Shown here in pieces: positions 1 through 11,590 of a stretch of 41,000 nt of DNA. The notes beneath the pieces are model-generated. The model did not search any database, was not told the DNA's origin, and saw only the letters and a program-made list of their open reading frames with translations. The position numbers were made by a program, and so were the translations under genes. Origin of the DNA: Cristatella mucedo (Eukaryota; Bryozoa; Phylactolaemata; Cristatellidae); contig WPIO01000010.1 of assembly GCA_009760855.2 (NCBI GenBank), forward strand, positions 4,467,501-4,508,500, read 5' to 3'. How positions within the stretch are numbered: position 1 is the first letter of the stretch; each line of letters starts with the position of its first letter.

Positions 1-1252
1 ATGCGCTGCTGCAGCAGCACTAGGTGTGGGCCTCGTAGCACTCGTCAGCACCGTCCTTTGCTTTGCTTGGACATAACTCAGCAGCAGTGTGTCCCTGGTG
101 CACAATCATCCACTTGCCGCTTCACTAGGAGTGGGCACGAATAAGCTCCCCCCCCCCCGGCAGGACCACGGCATCAACAGGCGGCGTGAAGCTGCGGTGC
201 CTTGAGAAAAAGTGCAACAATTGCAATTGCCAGAGCAGCGCTTAAGCCTCTCTCTAGCTCCGAAGTTTGACAACAGACTTCCAGTCAAGCCAACTACACA
301 ACGTTAAATAAGGTGAGTCAACGGCATTGGAGACACGTAAAAGGATCGTGTTGCTTCCGACTGCAAACATCTTTTACTCAAAAAAGCCCAGCTCAATACC
401 GGCAAACTCTGGCAGCAAGTCTCAAAGCCAACAGCAGCTGCTTTGCTGTGACAGGGTGGCTCAGTAGAAAGCCAACAATATTAATTCAGCAAACCGCAGT
501 GATAACTTGATCCTGACAGGTTCCAAATGGAACACGGTATTGCCAGAATGAGAGTCCAGCACTAGGCCGCAACATCTGCTTACGAAGCTGGCTCCAACAG
601 GTGAGATCACACACAACAGCAGTCTAGGCTGCCACCGGACAGCGAGCGCCAAGGCTGGGACACCAAGGCTGCCATGCCGTCCTGTCACGCTTTCGTCCAA
701 GGTACAATGCAGGCAGTGGCCTAATGCTGCTGAGTGCTGGCAAGCGACGGTTGCCGATCGGTCAGGTCCAATGCTGCAGCAAGCTGAGCTGCTGCAGCAG
801 CAGTGTATTTGGCAAACGGTCTGCCATGGGTCTGCCAGGCGGCATTGTTTTCATGCATGTCTGGGGCTCGTGCTGACGCTGCAGCGGACGGCAGGCAGCT
901 ATGTACTGCATTCGGGGGCAGCTGCAGCATCACCGTCGGCAAACGGTGGGCAGGCATGTCGGAGTTGTCGGCACAGTGAAGCCGCCCACATCAGCACGCC
1001 CAGCTGCTCCATCGAAGCTGCGGCCGTATGCTGAGCACACTGACAGGGTCAGACGACAATGACGATCCCCTTCATCGGAGATCACGGCATCGGCGCTCCC
1101 TAGCAGGTTGCCCGATCTCGGCGCCGGTCACCAGCAGTCGAGTCACCAGAGTTCTTCATAGATATATATTATCAATCATATATTCGCAGTTGGCCGGATG
1201 CTGTTGCACGGACTGCAGTCGAACGAAAAATGAGGACGTTCAGTCGGGAGGG
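1..1252. other. Downstream flank of ILRUN, no gene identified
   Basis: The stretch is rich in CAGCAG/GCTGCT-like sequence and holds only short open frames with no recognisable protein. It lies 3' of the ILRUN stop codon and may contain its 3' UTR. I saw no AATAAA signal in the minus orientation here. A poly-C run lies near 148-158. Confidence 0.4.
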
Positions 1253-3772
1253 TTACAGCGGTAGGCGGAATGAAAAAGCCACAGGGAAATCGCGCAAGGT
1301 GGCACCGGGGCCCACACCAGCAGTAGCACACACAGCAGCAGCAGCTGCTGCTCTTACGTGCTCGGCTGAGGCCACATGCATCAGCTGCTCCTGGCCGGCC
1401 GGTGGTGGCATGCCACTGGCCTCCGAAGCAGAAGACAGCTGCGCTGCAGGCACGTGACTCTCGGGCAAGGACAGAATCGGGAGCAGCAATGAGGACGGCT
1501 GAAAGGGGTTGCACCCCACGCTTCGGGTCGAGCCCGGCGACATCGAGTCGGTGCCGAACTTCGACAGCTGCTGAGTGACGTTGAGCAGCCCGTCCTCGGC
1601 CACAGACAATATGATCCAAATGATGTCTACGAAGCAAAGAGCCAGAATCACTGGCAGCAGTTTGTCCGGGGCAGCACGCTCAACCACACCCTGGTGGTGT
1701 GCCAAGGCCGAAATTGCGACTCTCAACGGCACAAACTGCAAGCTTGCCGAGTTCGCCTGGCCCATGCCCAACCTCGTGGTGTAAAGCAGGTGTGCGACAT
1801 ACAGCTACACATTATTTAGCTCCCGAGTACACGGCCTAGGGCAGCTTTTGCGTGAGCTCAGTACTGAGCTGCTGCTACCGAACGCTTAGGACGAGCTGGC
1901 ATGCATAAGATGCAAGCTCACTCGCCATCTGGCATCAATTGCAAGTGACCGGCACAGAGCTGCTGGTGACCAGCAGCTCTGCTCTCTCATTGACTTCTTG
2001 CCGGCCAGTCAAACGAGTGGAAGGCTGTGAACTGCAGCCTGCCTGCCTGCTCACCGCCGAAGAAAGTTCCGAGAGCCGTGCACATCCGCCACTGGCCGTG
2101 GTAAGTGCCCGTCCCAGCCGGGCTCGTCATCTCCACGCTCACGTCCGTCTCCTCACCGGCGTCGAGAGAGTCCACCAGCACCCGATCAGCATGGCCGAAC
2201 TGGCAGCCCTGCAGGAACCGCAGGCTGCAGCCGGGCGGCCATGCCTGCATGCCTAAAAACATGCACGTGTGTGAGCATGGCTGGACTGCTGGTGGCTGGA
2301 CCTCAAACGGTCCATTTTCATCCCGAATGCAGCTAAATCTGCCTCGAGAGTGAGGCCAAAAGAAAATGCTTGATTTGCTTGGCACCCGAATAGAACTCAA
2401 TCTCTATCCAGATGCTCTACGTATGCAGCTCGGCTCGAGCCTATGACCGTAGCAATTAAAGGCTAGCACCCTACCCGTGGGCCAAACCCACCGTGGAGAG
2501 GGGTATGGAGAGTTGGGTGAGCACACTTGCAGCAGTGCTCAAGGGTCCTCAGTGGAGCAGAGAGAAAAAGCGGTGCTCATGACACAGCAGCAGCTTCCGC
2601 AGTGGCGGGCACCGCTCGGTGAAGCACTGCAGCTGACCAACTCGCGAGGGCCACAAGCGGCAGGAGTGAGCATCGGCCCAAGGTAGGGGCAACAAGGCGC
2701 TCGCAATGAGCAAGCGCTGTGAGCCTGACAACCGACACTTCCCGGGTCTGTCTCTTTAGTTGCTCATCAGCGCGAGCGCTGCTGCGTAGCACGAACTTTG
2801 CCGTCTGAAGGGTGAAGCCCAGCGACGCATCAAAAAGTCCTGCCAGGCGGCGAGTGGGCATACCACTCGAGTGGCAGTAGCCATGGCACCCACGCCAGGG
2901 AACGCCTCAAGCCGCCTCGCTGAGCAACGTCAGTATGCAATGCTGCTCGACTATGGACGTGAAAGTGAAAACCTTCAGCTCCCTCGATCCCTCGTCTGCA
3001 GATCGAGGATAGCCCCCAGTCAATGACGAAAAGCTAGAGCTGGCAAGAGCGTGGCTAACCGGCATGCAGCCAGGACGACACTATTGGTGACTACTCGCGA
3101 TGACCTATCTGCGACGACTGGAAAAACCTGGAGACGTCGTCTGCCAAGCAGGACCGCAAACAACCAGCCCCCGGCAGCGCTCTCACCCGTGTTCTTGATT
3201 CGCCACGTCTTGGCGAACCTCACATTCGGCTGGACGGACTCGCCCTCGCCAATGGTCACGTCCCGTACAAGCGTCATGAGCGGCAGGTACTCGGTGATGG
3301 GCTGCTCAAGGTCATAGTAGGCGCACACCGCAGCCTGCAGATTCCTAAAATGATGAAGCAATAAGAGGAACGCGCGCCCCTCTCTTCCCTCTCCGGGTGT
3401 CGCTCGGGATGCGGCGGTCCTCGCGTGGCAAGCATGTCTGAGCCGAGCGACGCACGCGGGAGATCGGCATGGAATTTAAAGAGGCATGCCGCATAGCCTT
3501 CGAAAGCAATATGGCCAACGATTGACGGCTCTCGGGGCAGCCAGACAGCCGACGCGGCAAGGAGGTGCGAGCGCGTGGCGTGCGGACTCCCAAAACGACG
3601 CGGCGAGGCAGCGTTACCAGTCGTTCATGTCAAGAAAGAAGGCGCAGACCCGAGAGTTGACGTCCCGGCCGATGAGCTTTTGCAGCTCTGCGATGAGCAC
3701 GTCTTTGTCTGTGGTGCCCATCGAACGAAACTGCTCCATTAGGCGCGCATCGATATCTTCGTCGACCTCCAT
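1253..3772 (-). CDS. ILRUN: ILRUN (C6orf106) orthologue, four coding exons
   Basis: Read on the minus strand, coding exons are 3772-3618, 3344-3187, 2252-2055 and 1626-1253. All three introns (about 270, 930 and 430 bp) begin GT and end AG. Phases agree, and the joined length is 885 nt, giving 294 aa; human ILRUN is 298 aa. Exon 1 encodes the UBA-like domain (TTDKDVLIAELQKLIG, then CAFFLDMNDW). Exon 2 gives NLQAAVCAYYD and EDVTIGEGES-type sequence (here VRDVTIGEGES), and with exon 3 (AWPPGCSLRF, GQWRMCTALG) and the start of exon 4 (IIWIILSV, LLNVTQQL) forms the NBR1/FW-like beta-sandwich. The tail is serine- and alanine-rich with a conserved NPF. Known family role: ILRUN binds p300/CBP and restrains IRF3/NF-kB-driven transcription; renin-angiotensin and lipid roles are also reported. 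The start at 3772 matches the family N-terminus, although the frame is open further upstream. A GTAAGA donor at 1357 could give an alternative C-terminus. Intron 2 carries a SINE. Confidence 0.93.
2375..2496 (-). mobile_element. tRNA-derived SINE with LINE-like tail, family S2, copy a
   Basis: Read on the minus strand, it starts CCACGGTGGGTTTGGCCC, with an A-box-like stretch, then GGCTCGAGCC as a B-box-like stretch. It ends in GGATAGAGATTGAGTTCT, which resembles the 3' end of LINE A. It lies in intron 2 of ILRUN and aligns by eye along its length to the copy at 32581-32712. Confidence 0.65.
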
Positions 3773-4450
3773 CGCGACCGCGAGTCCGGCGACGGAGCTG
3801 CTGCAACGGGAATTCCGGGCAGAGCGAGGCCCACACCCACGAGCTGCTAGCTGCTCGCCAATAACCGGAGATGCGGCAAGCCTGCGCATGCGCAGCCGCT
3901 GACGTGCCGGCTTACGGCAGGCGACGCTACACCCGAAGCGCTCCCACCTCTTCCAAGAATGAGAGGCACGCTTACGTGGTCGTTTAGCCTTAAGCTCATG
4001 GGAAAAACCTATATTTAGGCATATTTTAGGCAGATTTGAGCATAAGCCAATAAGTCCGCGAATGAATCCTGCCGACAGTGCACCATCCGGCGTCTTGGGA
4101 GTGGGGCCGAGGTATCCAACCAATGAAAACGCCACCCCTTCTGGGGTGGGGGTGCTAACGATTGGTCCACATGACTAGGGGCGAAGTTGGGGGGGGACTA
4201 CGGCGGCCCAGACCTCATTGGGCGATCCAAAATGCTATTTGCTTACTTTTGGCCGTCCCGCTCTGCTGCGGAGCGGCCCACGGTCGAGCAAAAGGTGGTA
4301 GACGTCGGACCAGCACTCTCAGCACAAGCCCGCGCGGATGTGCTTGGCTTCTCGCCGAAGCCGCCGGTCTTGATGCTCGCGCTGCGAGTGGGAAAGCCGT
4401 AAGAAAGCCACTCGCGAAATTTAAGTTGGGGAAGGTCGGCTAAAGTGTAT
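3773..4450. promoter_or_regulatory. Probable ILRUN promoter with four CCAAT boxes, possibly bidirectional
   Basis: The sequence upstream of the ILRUN start is GC- and CpG-rich until about 4450, where it turns AT-rich. CCAAT motifs occur at 4047-4051 and 4120-4124 on the plus strand and as ATTGG at 4161-4165 and 4217-4221. This resembles an NF-Y-type promoter. Mixed orientations would allow bidirectional firing. Plus-strand open frames at 4162-4443 are unrecognised and unsupported. The transcription start is inferred only. Confidence 0.45.
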
Positions 4451-5704
4451 GTGTTGGACCGGTTAGCGGCGTGCTAGACGCGGTCGCGAGTAGTTCGGGC
4501 CCGCTCTTTATTTGTCCAGTGTTCCTTGCAATAGTAACAACATTAATAAAAAATAATTACACGATTATAGCCCCCGAGAGAACTAAATCTCTTCGTGCAC
4601 TATATATGCTTAATGCTTTGAGACTGGACTATCTCCCTAAATTTCCTCGAACGCGCCCGTCAGCTATTCCATTAGCATTATCAAGCTACTGTGTCTACAC
4701 ATACACGCGAGATTACCAACAAAGTGAAACATCGGGGCCGGGCTACCGGCGGATGGTGGACATCTGCGGCAATAACTCAAGCTCTTTCCTGCTCAGGCAC
4801 ATGCCACACCAGACGACCTCATGATTGGCAGTTCTCGGCTGACTCCTCGACTTAATCTCAGCTCAGGCCTAGTAAACCAAGTGCTCTGAAAGGGCAAGAG
4901 AGCATCAGGTAGGATAGAGCTCTCGCATTAGTTTTGAATTATTCCTTAGTGAAATTATAGTAACTACTACAATACAGATAAATCTCGGTACGTTATCGGA
5001 AAGCTGTTAGTTACTTGAAGCCTTATAGAAAACAATTGATGGTGTTGAACCTCTCGCGCTTAAGGCTGTCGCAATATTTTTGTAAAATTATGCATGCATT
5101 TTTTGTTTATCTATGCGTGTTTACTCTAAATTTTTCACGCAGCCTCAGAAGCTCACTGAACCAGATTGCTCCGCAAAAATTGAACAGCAAGCGAACACAA
5201 CAGCACAGCTTTCTGATTTTTAATTAAAAAGCGTTGGATCTCAAGGGTATTTCGACAGTGACAACTAATTTCCGCCACTTTTAAATGGCCATCAAACGGG
5301 CTAGGGCTGGTTCATTAAAAAAACCTCAGGCTACACTCCTGCCTGTGGGGAAGCATTGTCTGCTAATACAAAAGTCAATTTAAAGTCATACTGCAGATTT
5401 TATCCCACACAAAACGCGAACTTAGCTCCTCTCTTCCTCATTAGACGGCACGGAGATCCAATTAGAAATGATGGCGAGGCAAACGGGTGCCAAGGGAAGA
5501 GACAAGGCCACGTCCGTAGCAAGTCATTTTATCCGATCACCAGCTGAGATGAGGGAGGGAAACGGATGCACTTTTTCTTGCTCGAACCTAATGAACTCAA
5601 TATAGTCCGAGTGCGAGATACGAAAATCGTACCGGGTGACTTGCCGAAAAGTGCCTTGTTGTGTGCAGATCCTCTTCTTGGCGAAAGTAAAGTAAAGCTT
5701 AACT
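4451..5704. other. AT-rich intergenic DNA
   Basis: Base composition changes sharply from GC-rich to AT-rich at the left edge. No open frame gives a recognisable protein and I see no clear repeat structure. Confidence 0.4.
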
Positions 5705-5822
5705 TAGCTGATTCAACAGATTGATTTATATAGCGGCAGAAGAGCCTTGTGGCTATCACGCGGCGTGGAGCATAAACTAAAGAGCTGTCTGCTGCAGGGC
5801 TTGAACCTACGACCTGCGTCAC
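5705..5822 (-). mobile_element. tRNA-derived SINE, family S1, copy A (partial)
   Basis: It shares with three other copies the plus-strand string TATAGCGGCAGAAGAGCCT, then an interval, then a degenerate B box (GGGCTTGAACCTACGACC). Read on the minus strand the B box precedes the tail. The A-box half of the head is missing or too diverged to see. Confidence 0.6.
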
Positions 5823-5837
5823 AATAGTACTAATTGT

Positions 5838-5970
5838 AATAATAATAATAATACATTTTTATAGCACCCTCGGAGAACTCAATCTTTTTCTAGGGAATTT
5901 ACAGATGCTGCAAAGGAAGCATGATCGAATGGTTAGTGGTAGCATGCTCAAAGTCATGAATTAATAACAT
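5838..5970 (-). mobile_element. LINE A 3'-UTR remnant
   Basis: It begins with an ATT/AAT-type tail, then the family tail TAGCACCCTCGGAGAACTC and part of the 3' UTR. The stretch CATGATCGAATGGTTAGTGG (5920-5940) has a close match in the copy at 38960-39430. There is no coding sequence. Confidence 0.6.
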
Positions 5971-6119
5971 CTTACTCCTAGGCTAAGACCCTACCCTAAG
6001 TCCTTGCCCTACTTTAAATTGCAACGCAATACGCCCAGGTTACTAGAATGATGCAGTGATGGCGTCCAAAACCAACGGGCTATAGACTTCAGGTACGTTT
6101 CACATAGAATGCTACCATC

Positions 6120-7050
6120 TCTCCTACTTTCCGCGTGCTCCCTCTTCTTCGACCGGTGCTCCCGCCGGCTGCAGGTTTCACTCTTTGGTGCTCCTCGCTA
6201 TCATTCCTGCGCCAACTCCTGATTCTCTAGCGGCGCCTCGTTTTCTTCTGCCCCACGTACGCGCCTCGCCTTTTCCAATTCTATTTCTCTCGTCCCAGCT
6301 GCTCGTCGCTTTCTTCTCTCAAAGTCACCTTCGTCTTATTCAGCCCTATACTTTGGCCAGCCTTCTTTACGCAGCTCAGACAATGAATGGCAGTCTCGCG
6401 AGCGTCCGGCTACGAGCAGAGACGATGCCAGCGCCGACTCGAGTCACGCGGTTAGCCGCTTCGACGTGCAAGCAAGCTGAAGAGCAGCCCGTCACCGGGG
6501 GTCGTCGAGCATCCGGCCCCGCCGCACAGCCGTTCGGACCGTCGCCGAGGCCGTCGACGGCGCGAGCATCCGGCCAGACGACGCAGCTGCTCCAAGTCCA
6601 CGTCGGCGGCGGCCACTGCGGATTCTCGGCGGATGTGGTCCGGGCGCCCGTTTCGGCCCGCGCGGCTGCTGCGTTGAGCTCCGCCTCCAGCCGTGCGCCG
6701 GGCGGAGGCGCGGCTTACGGGCGCGAGTTCAAGGTCGACGGACTATCGCTGCTTCGAGCATAAGAAGTTTTCCAACTGCGAACTGAGCAGCAGCGAGTGC
6801 CTCGATCTGGCTTGGAAGTTGCGCCCTGCTCGTTATCCGGCGTCCGTCGAGAAACCGCGTCATCAGCAGCAACGCGGTGCTCCCAGCCGGACATGCCCCA
6901 CAGCGGACCCTGACGTACCCAACGAACCGACGACTACCGGCTGGTGCCTCTGGCCAAATTTAGCGATCGCTATTAAATGCTCCCGGTACGACGCAGCAAA
7001 AGAACAACGCCTGCATCCACCGAGTCTCTTTTAAGGTTAAAATAAACGCC
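6120..7050 (+). other. GC-rich island with pyrimidine-rich leader and unrecognised open frame
   Basis: Composition rises in GC and CpG relative to both flanks. A C/T-rich stretch (6120-6360) precedes an open frame with an ATG at 6382 (MNGSLASVRLRAETMPAPTR at its start) ending at 6763. The product is low complexity and matches nothing I know. It could be an unknown gene's first exon with its promoter, or chance. Confidence 0.2.
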
Positions 7051-7212
7051 CACACCTCAAAAGCTAAAGTCAAATCCTGACATCTTCATGTGCGGCGGCG
7101 TAATTTCGTACTTTAATAGCTTAAAAATTTGTCATTCTTTAAAAAATTATGCCCGGACTTTTGTGGTGGCGTCGGTTGTCAATGGTAAGCGAAAAATCGC
7201 GAGTAGGAGTGA

Positions 7213-7320
7213 GCTTAGGCTGTGAGTGCGCTATAGAAAACTCTCCTGCGTAACACCCACATGGTCTTTTTGACTTTGTGGAGTTACTGACGGAGATACG
7301 TTACATTACATTATATTACA
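7213..7320 (+). mobile_element. LINE B 3' end, left arm of an inverted pair
   Basis: About 90 bp match the reverse complement of 7550-7644 with two substitutions that I can see. The arm ends in a TTACATTACATTATATTACA tail. It carries only the last codons of the LINE ORF and the short 3' UTR. Confidence 0.75.
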
Positions 7321-7546
7321 AGGTCAAGGGAATTTCTTCGAAGTCTGCTAGAAAAGCTCTTAAGAGTAGCGATGGTCCCTCTGCAGCTGACTCGAACGTG
7401 CGCATCCTTCTTGAACCCCCTCTCCAGCAAAATATAGATTAGTAGAGAAATGCTAGATTATCTGTGGAGAACCGCTCGGTAAACAGCTGCAGGTCCGCAT
7501 GGCTTCGCTCGGCCGCTCCCCTCGAGCCGCTCGCATCTTCTCCTAA

Positions 7547-8165
7547 TGAAATGTAATGTATCTCCGTCTGTAACTCCACAAAGTCAAAAAGACCATGTGG
7601 GTGTTACGCAGGAGAGTTTTCTATAGCGCACTCACAGCCTAAGCGGCTTTCGGTACGCATTCGGTAGCCAACAGACTTCGTCTCACAAAACAAAGAGAAA
7701 GTGGGAAGCATAGCAGAGTCAGGAGAGCAGTTGAGGTAGTGAGTAGCATAGAAGTAGCAGTTCAGGACCGCTGAAAAAGATGTGCCATAGTCGGCAGTTG
7801 GAGAGTAGATGTCGTTGCGTAAGAATTGTGGAAGCGAGTTCCACAGTATAGGACCTGCAGAGCTAAAGCTTCTGTCGCCAACTGTCTTTAAGCGGAGGAA
7901 TGGGACAGCTAATTTATTGTCCACACAGGACCTGAGGGCGCAAAGAAGCTGAAACTGATGCAGCAGGTCAGCTAGGTACGAAGGAGCCAAGCCGTGGCGG
8001 GCCTTGTGGGTCAGCGTAAGAACTTTGCTCTGTATCCTTTGCTCAACCGGCAACCATCCTAGCTCTTTCAGCAAAGGTGACACGTGCTCAAACCGCTGGA
8101 ACTTGAAGACCAGCCTTAGGAAGCTTGTTAGCTGCCTATTGGGCCTCACAATGGGAGGGCGCGGG
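7547..8165 (-). mobile_element. LINE B, 5'-truncated copy, right arm of an inverted pair
   Basis: The minus-strand frame encodes the C-terminal part of a CR1/L2-type ORF2, downstream of the polymerase core: LGWLPVEQRIQSK, then LKTVGDRSFSSAGPILWNSL and CYFYATHYLNCSPDSAM. It aligns over more than 110 residues with 35297-35683. The 3' UTR and a degraded (ATTAC) tail face left, toward the arm at 7213-7320. The element is dead because it lacks endonuclease and RT. Confidence 0.85.
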
Positions 8166-8665
8166 GGGAGGTGGTTATTTTTGGCGAAGCAGGCCCAAAT
8201 GGTTGTAGTTTTGTTTCTGGCGGGAGGTAGCCCAACCAGACATATGGGAGAGGCTTCAGCACCCCTCCAGCACGACGTCGTAGGGAACACCGCCTGCTAT
8301 GCGAGAAGACGCGACGTCCGCACCGCACCCGCACGGTAGCGACTTAGAGTAGGAAACAATGAGCAGCTGAGGTGGCTAGTGAGAACGCGGTGGCTCTAGT
8401 AAATGCCCGGAATGTCGTACGGCTCGTACCGCAGGCTGCTCAGGCAGAATCTTTCGCTACAAGCGCATGGCGGCGACATATCTCACCCGCTGGCAGAGAG
8501 GCAAGCTTGCCTCGCAGGCAGGGACGTCCACACCGAACCGTATCAGTTGCTAATCTGACTTTTCCGGTCTGGATTTTGTAATTATATGCTAGTCATACCG
8601 GAAGTTACAAATCCGATCTGCTTCGACTTAATCTCTATGAAGTTCGCGCAAAAATACGTACGTAA

Positions 8666-8704
<39 letters not shown>

Positions 8705-9190
8705 CTTCTCCTAAGCCTAACTGTCACAAAATATTCATTAGCCACCTCTAGTTTCACGCCGGGGGCTGAGGTCAACCGACACAATTGTGGGGCATTTCGC
8801 AATTCCCGGCAAATGCGTGTATATTTTTACATAATATATATATATACTCATGCAAGTACAGTAAACAGTTCAAACGAGTCCAAGAAAATCAAAATTTCGT
8901 TGACTACGGCTTCTCTTGCCGGGACTTTCGCAGACGGAGCTCGCCATGCTAATTGCTGCATCGATTAAAACTATGCAAAGCATTCTGATTAATATACAGG
9001 TGGCTGAGGAAATCATACGATAAATAAGGTGCTGAAGTTAAAATATCTTTAAAATTGGAGTCAAACAATTGTTCTGGAACGTCTCCAAAGTGGTGCTAAA
9101 ATTAAATGAATGCCAAAGTTTTAGTTATGTTTGTGTAGTGATACTAGCGCCTATTATCGTAAGTTATTTATGTATTAAATTTTACGTGTG

Positions 9191-9231
<41 letters not shown>

Positions 9232-9423
9232 ATGCATATACCAACATGGTATATACTGTACCTGTGTGTGCCAGAGACCGAGCATAGGTCACTTTTCCTT
9301 CCAGTCAAAGTTGAAGGCGCTTTCTTATCGACCAAGAGCTAAGAAATTGATCTATTAAAGGAAATTTCTGCATCGGAGAAAAAATTTCGGAACTACATTT
9401 CATGATCATCTTCGAAAAATACT
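8166..9423. other. Intergenic DNA with AT and TG microsatellites
   Basis: A pure AT repeat occupies 8668-8702 and a shorter one lies near 8834-8848. A TG repeat with a few interruptions runs 9185-9230 and could adopt left-handed DNA. No coding sequence is supported. Confidence 0.6.
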
Positions 9424-9590
9424 AGTTGATTTAACAGCCTTTTCTGTATAGCAACAGAAGAGCCTTTACGGCTGTCACCACCATTTGCAATGGCAGTAAA
9501 GGATCGCCCACTAAAGGATTCGAACCCACGACCTCATGACCAAGGTCGGGAAACCAGCCGCCTTACCTAGTGTGCCATCACGGTTCACCA
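9424..9590 (-). mobile_element. tRNA-derived SINE, family S1, copy B
   Basis: This is the best-preserved S1 copy. On the minus strand the head reads AACCGTGATGGCACACTAGG (A-box-like) and then GTGGGTTCGAATCC, a near-perfect Pol III B box. The tail contains AGCCGTAAAGGCTCTTCTG. The head resembles a tRNA, but the long non-tRNA tail shows it is a SINE. Confidence 0.8.
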
Positions 9591-10380
9591 AACATTGTCC
9601 TCATGGAAATTGAGCTGATGATTTCCCATCAGTGTTTAAATAACAGTAGTTGGAATAAATTTTGGCAGGGAACGATAGAAACAAAAAAGCTGTTTAGTAG
9701 CCCTGTCGCTTCTGATAAACGATGGGGATGGCAGGGCATAAAAACGCAAACTTGGAATGGCAGATTTTCAAATGCGATAGGTGTTGCTGAGATGCTCCAA
9801 GGGCCAGCGGGGCCCAACGAAGTGAATCAACTAGTCCGTGGTCGCAACTCCAGCAAGGCATAATTTAAGGATTGCCTAGCGTAAATCTTGGTTTCTAAAA
9901 AGCACAAGGGTAGTCATTTGCAAGAGGCCACAGAGACCACGCCATCTAAAAGTTGGCTGACTTCAACTTACGAGCTGTAAGAAGTTGACTGTGCTGTGTG
10001 GATTGGTGAATCAGAATTCACGGTTTTTAATAGGATGAACATGTAGAAAGAAATTAAATAACGTATCTTTAGAAGACGGTACGATTTTGTAGCGAAGAGG
10101 CTAAAATACCCAATCCAAAAATTCCTTGGTTGACCATCAACCATCTCCTTCGCTGATCCCAGATCTTAACCTTATTTTGTGATCCTTGCGGCGATCTAGA
10201 AGATCACACCTCTTGCTTCTTCTTCACTAAGATAGATAAGATCACACACAAATTCCAAGGTCACATCCCCTCTAGAATCGTGTAACTCAGTTCTTCATTT
10301 TACCTTAACGTCCATTTTTAAAACCCGCCAATATTGACCTCATCGTGACGTTATCTCCCACTTAAAAAAACTACTGGCCA

Positions 10381-10382
<2 letters not shown>
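9591..10382. other. Intergenic DNA with one unrecognised open frame
   Basis: A plus-strand frame at 9570-9863 would give 97 residues with mixed composition. It begins inside the SINE and has no recognisable domain, so I regard it as probably chance. Nothing else is visible. Confidence 0.3.
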
Positions 10383-10413
<31 letters not shown>

Positions 10414-10510
10414 ACTACTACTACTACTACTAATAATAATAATACATCCGTGTAGCACCTAAGCACACTATTCTCCCGATGAGATGTAAAGATTTGCTGC
10501 CCTGCATAAC
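10383..10510 (-). repeat. ACT/GCT/AAT trinucleotide tract fused to a LINE-A-like tail
   Basis: 10383-10444 is a tract of ACT, GCT, ACT and then AAT units. It is followed by TACATCCGTGTAGCACCTAA and a diverged version of the family-A tail on the minus strand. The tract probably grew from the retroelement's ATT tail. Confidence 0.5.
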
Positions 10511-11172
<662 letters not shown>

Positions 11173-11523
11173 TATGTACATACATAAATACTGTGTACCG
11201 CCTATATCCTATATGCACCTGTATGTGCATACAAGGTATATTCGTATCTCAATAAACACAGGTAATTACGTGCAAGTATTAATATGTACACATATCTGCA
11301 TGCTTTCATGTGGAGGACTGAAGAGTTAGGAGCACGAGCACTTTTGATAAGCAATTCTTAACAGAAAACGTTCATCTCAAGCTGCCATAGCTGTGGGCAA
11401 GGTGGGCTACCAGACCGTCAAAGACACTAGAACTAATAGTGGCAAATCAGCTAAACTCTTACTTCAAAACACCGATGATGACCGATCGCAAGCTTCCCCG
11501 AAGCTTAGCGATGACAAGTCCAA

Positions 11524-11590
11524 CCTTCATAAAGCGCCCTCAGAGAACTTAATCTCTCTCTAGGCGCTTTACATTTGCTGTAAAGTGAAG
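11524..11590 (-). mobile_element. LINE A tail remnant
   Basis: AAAGCGCCCTCAGAGAACTT followed by AATCTCTCTCTAGGCGCTTT is a near-consensus family-A 3' end in minus orientation. The coding part is absent. The DNA to its right may include a degraded tRNA-like head (CCCTCACCCTGGGCAAA near 11643), so it could be an S2 SINE. Confidence 0.6.

Noticed and set aside
721-1034. Possible last ILRUN exon downstream of the GTAAGA donor
   Set aside because: No acceptor gave a frame resembling the family C-terminus, whereas the stop at 1253 already gives a family-like length of 294 aa.
9540-9585. Possible tRNA gene
   Set aside because: A and B boxes are present on the minus strand, but a SINE body follows and related copies exist at three other sites.
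9570-9863. 97-residue plus-strand frame
   Set aside because: It begins inside a SINE and has no motif, so a chance frame is the simplest reading.
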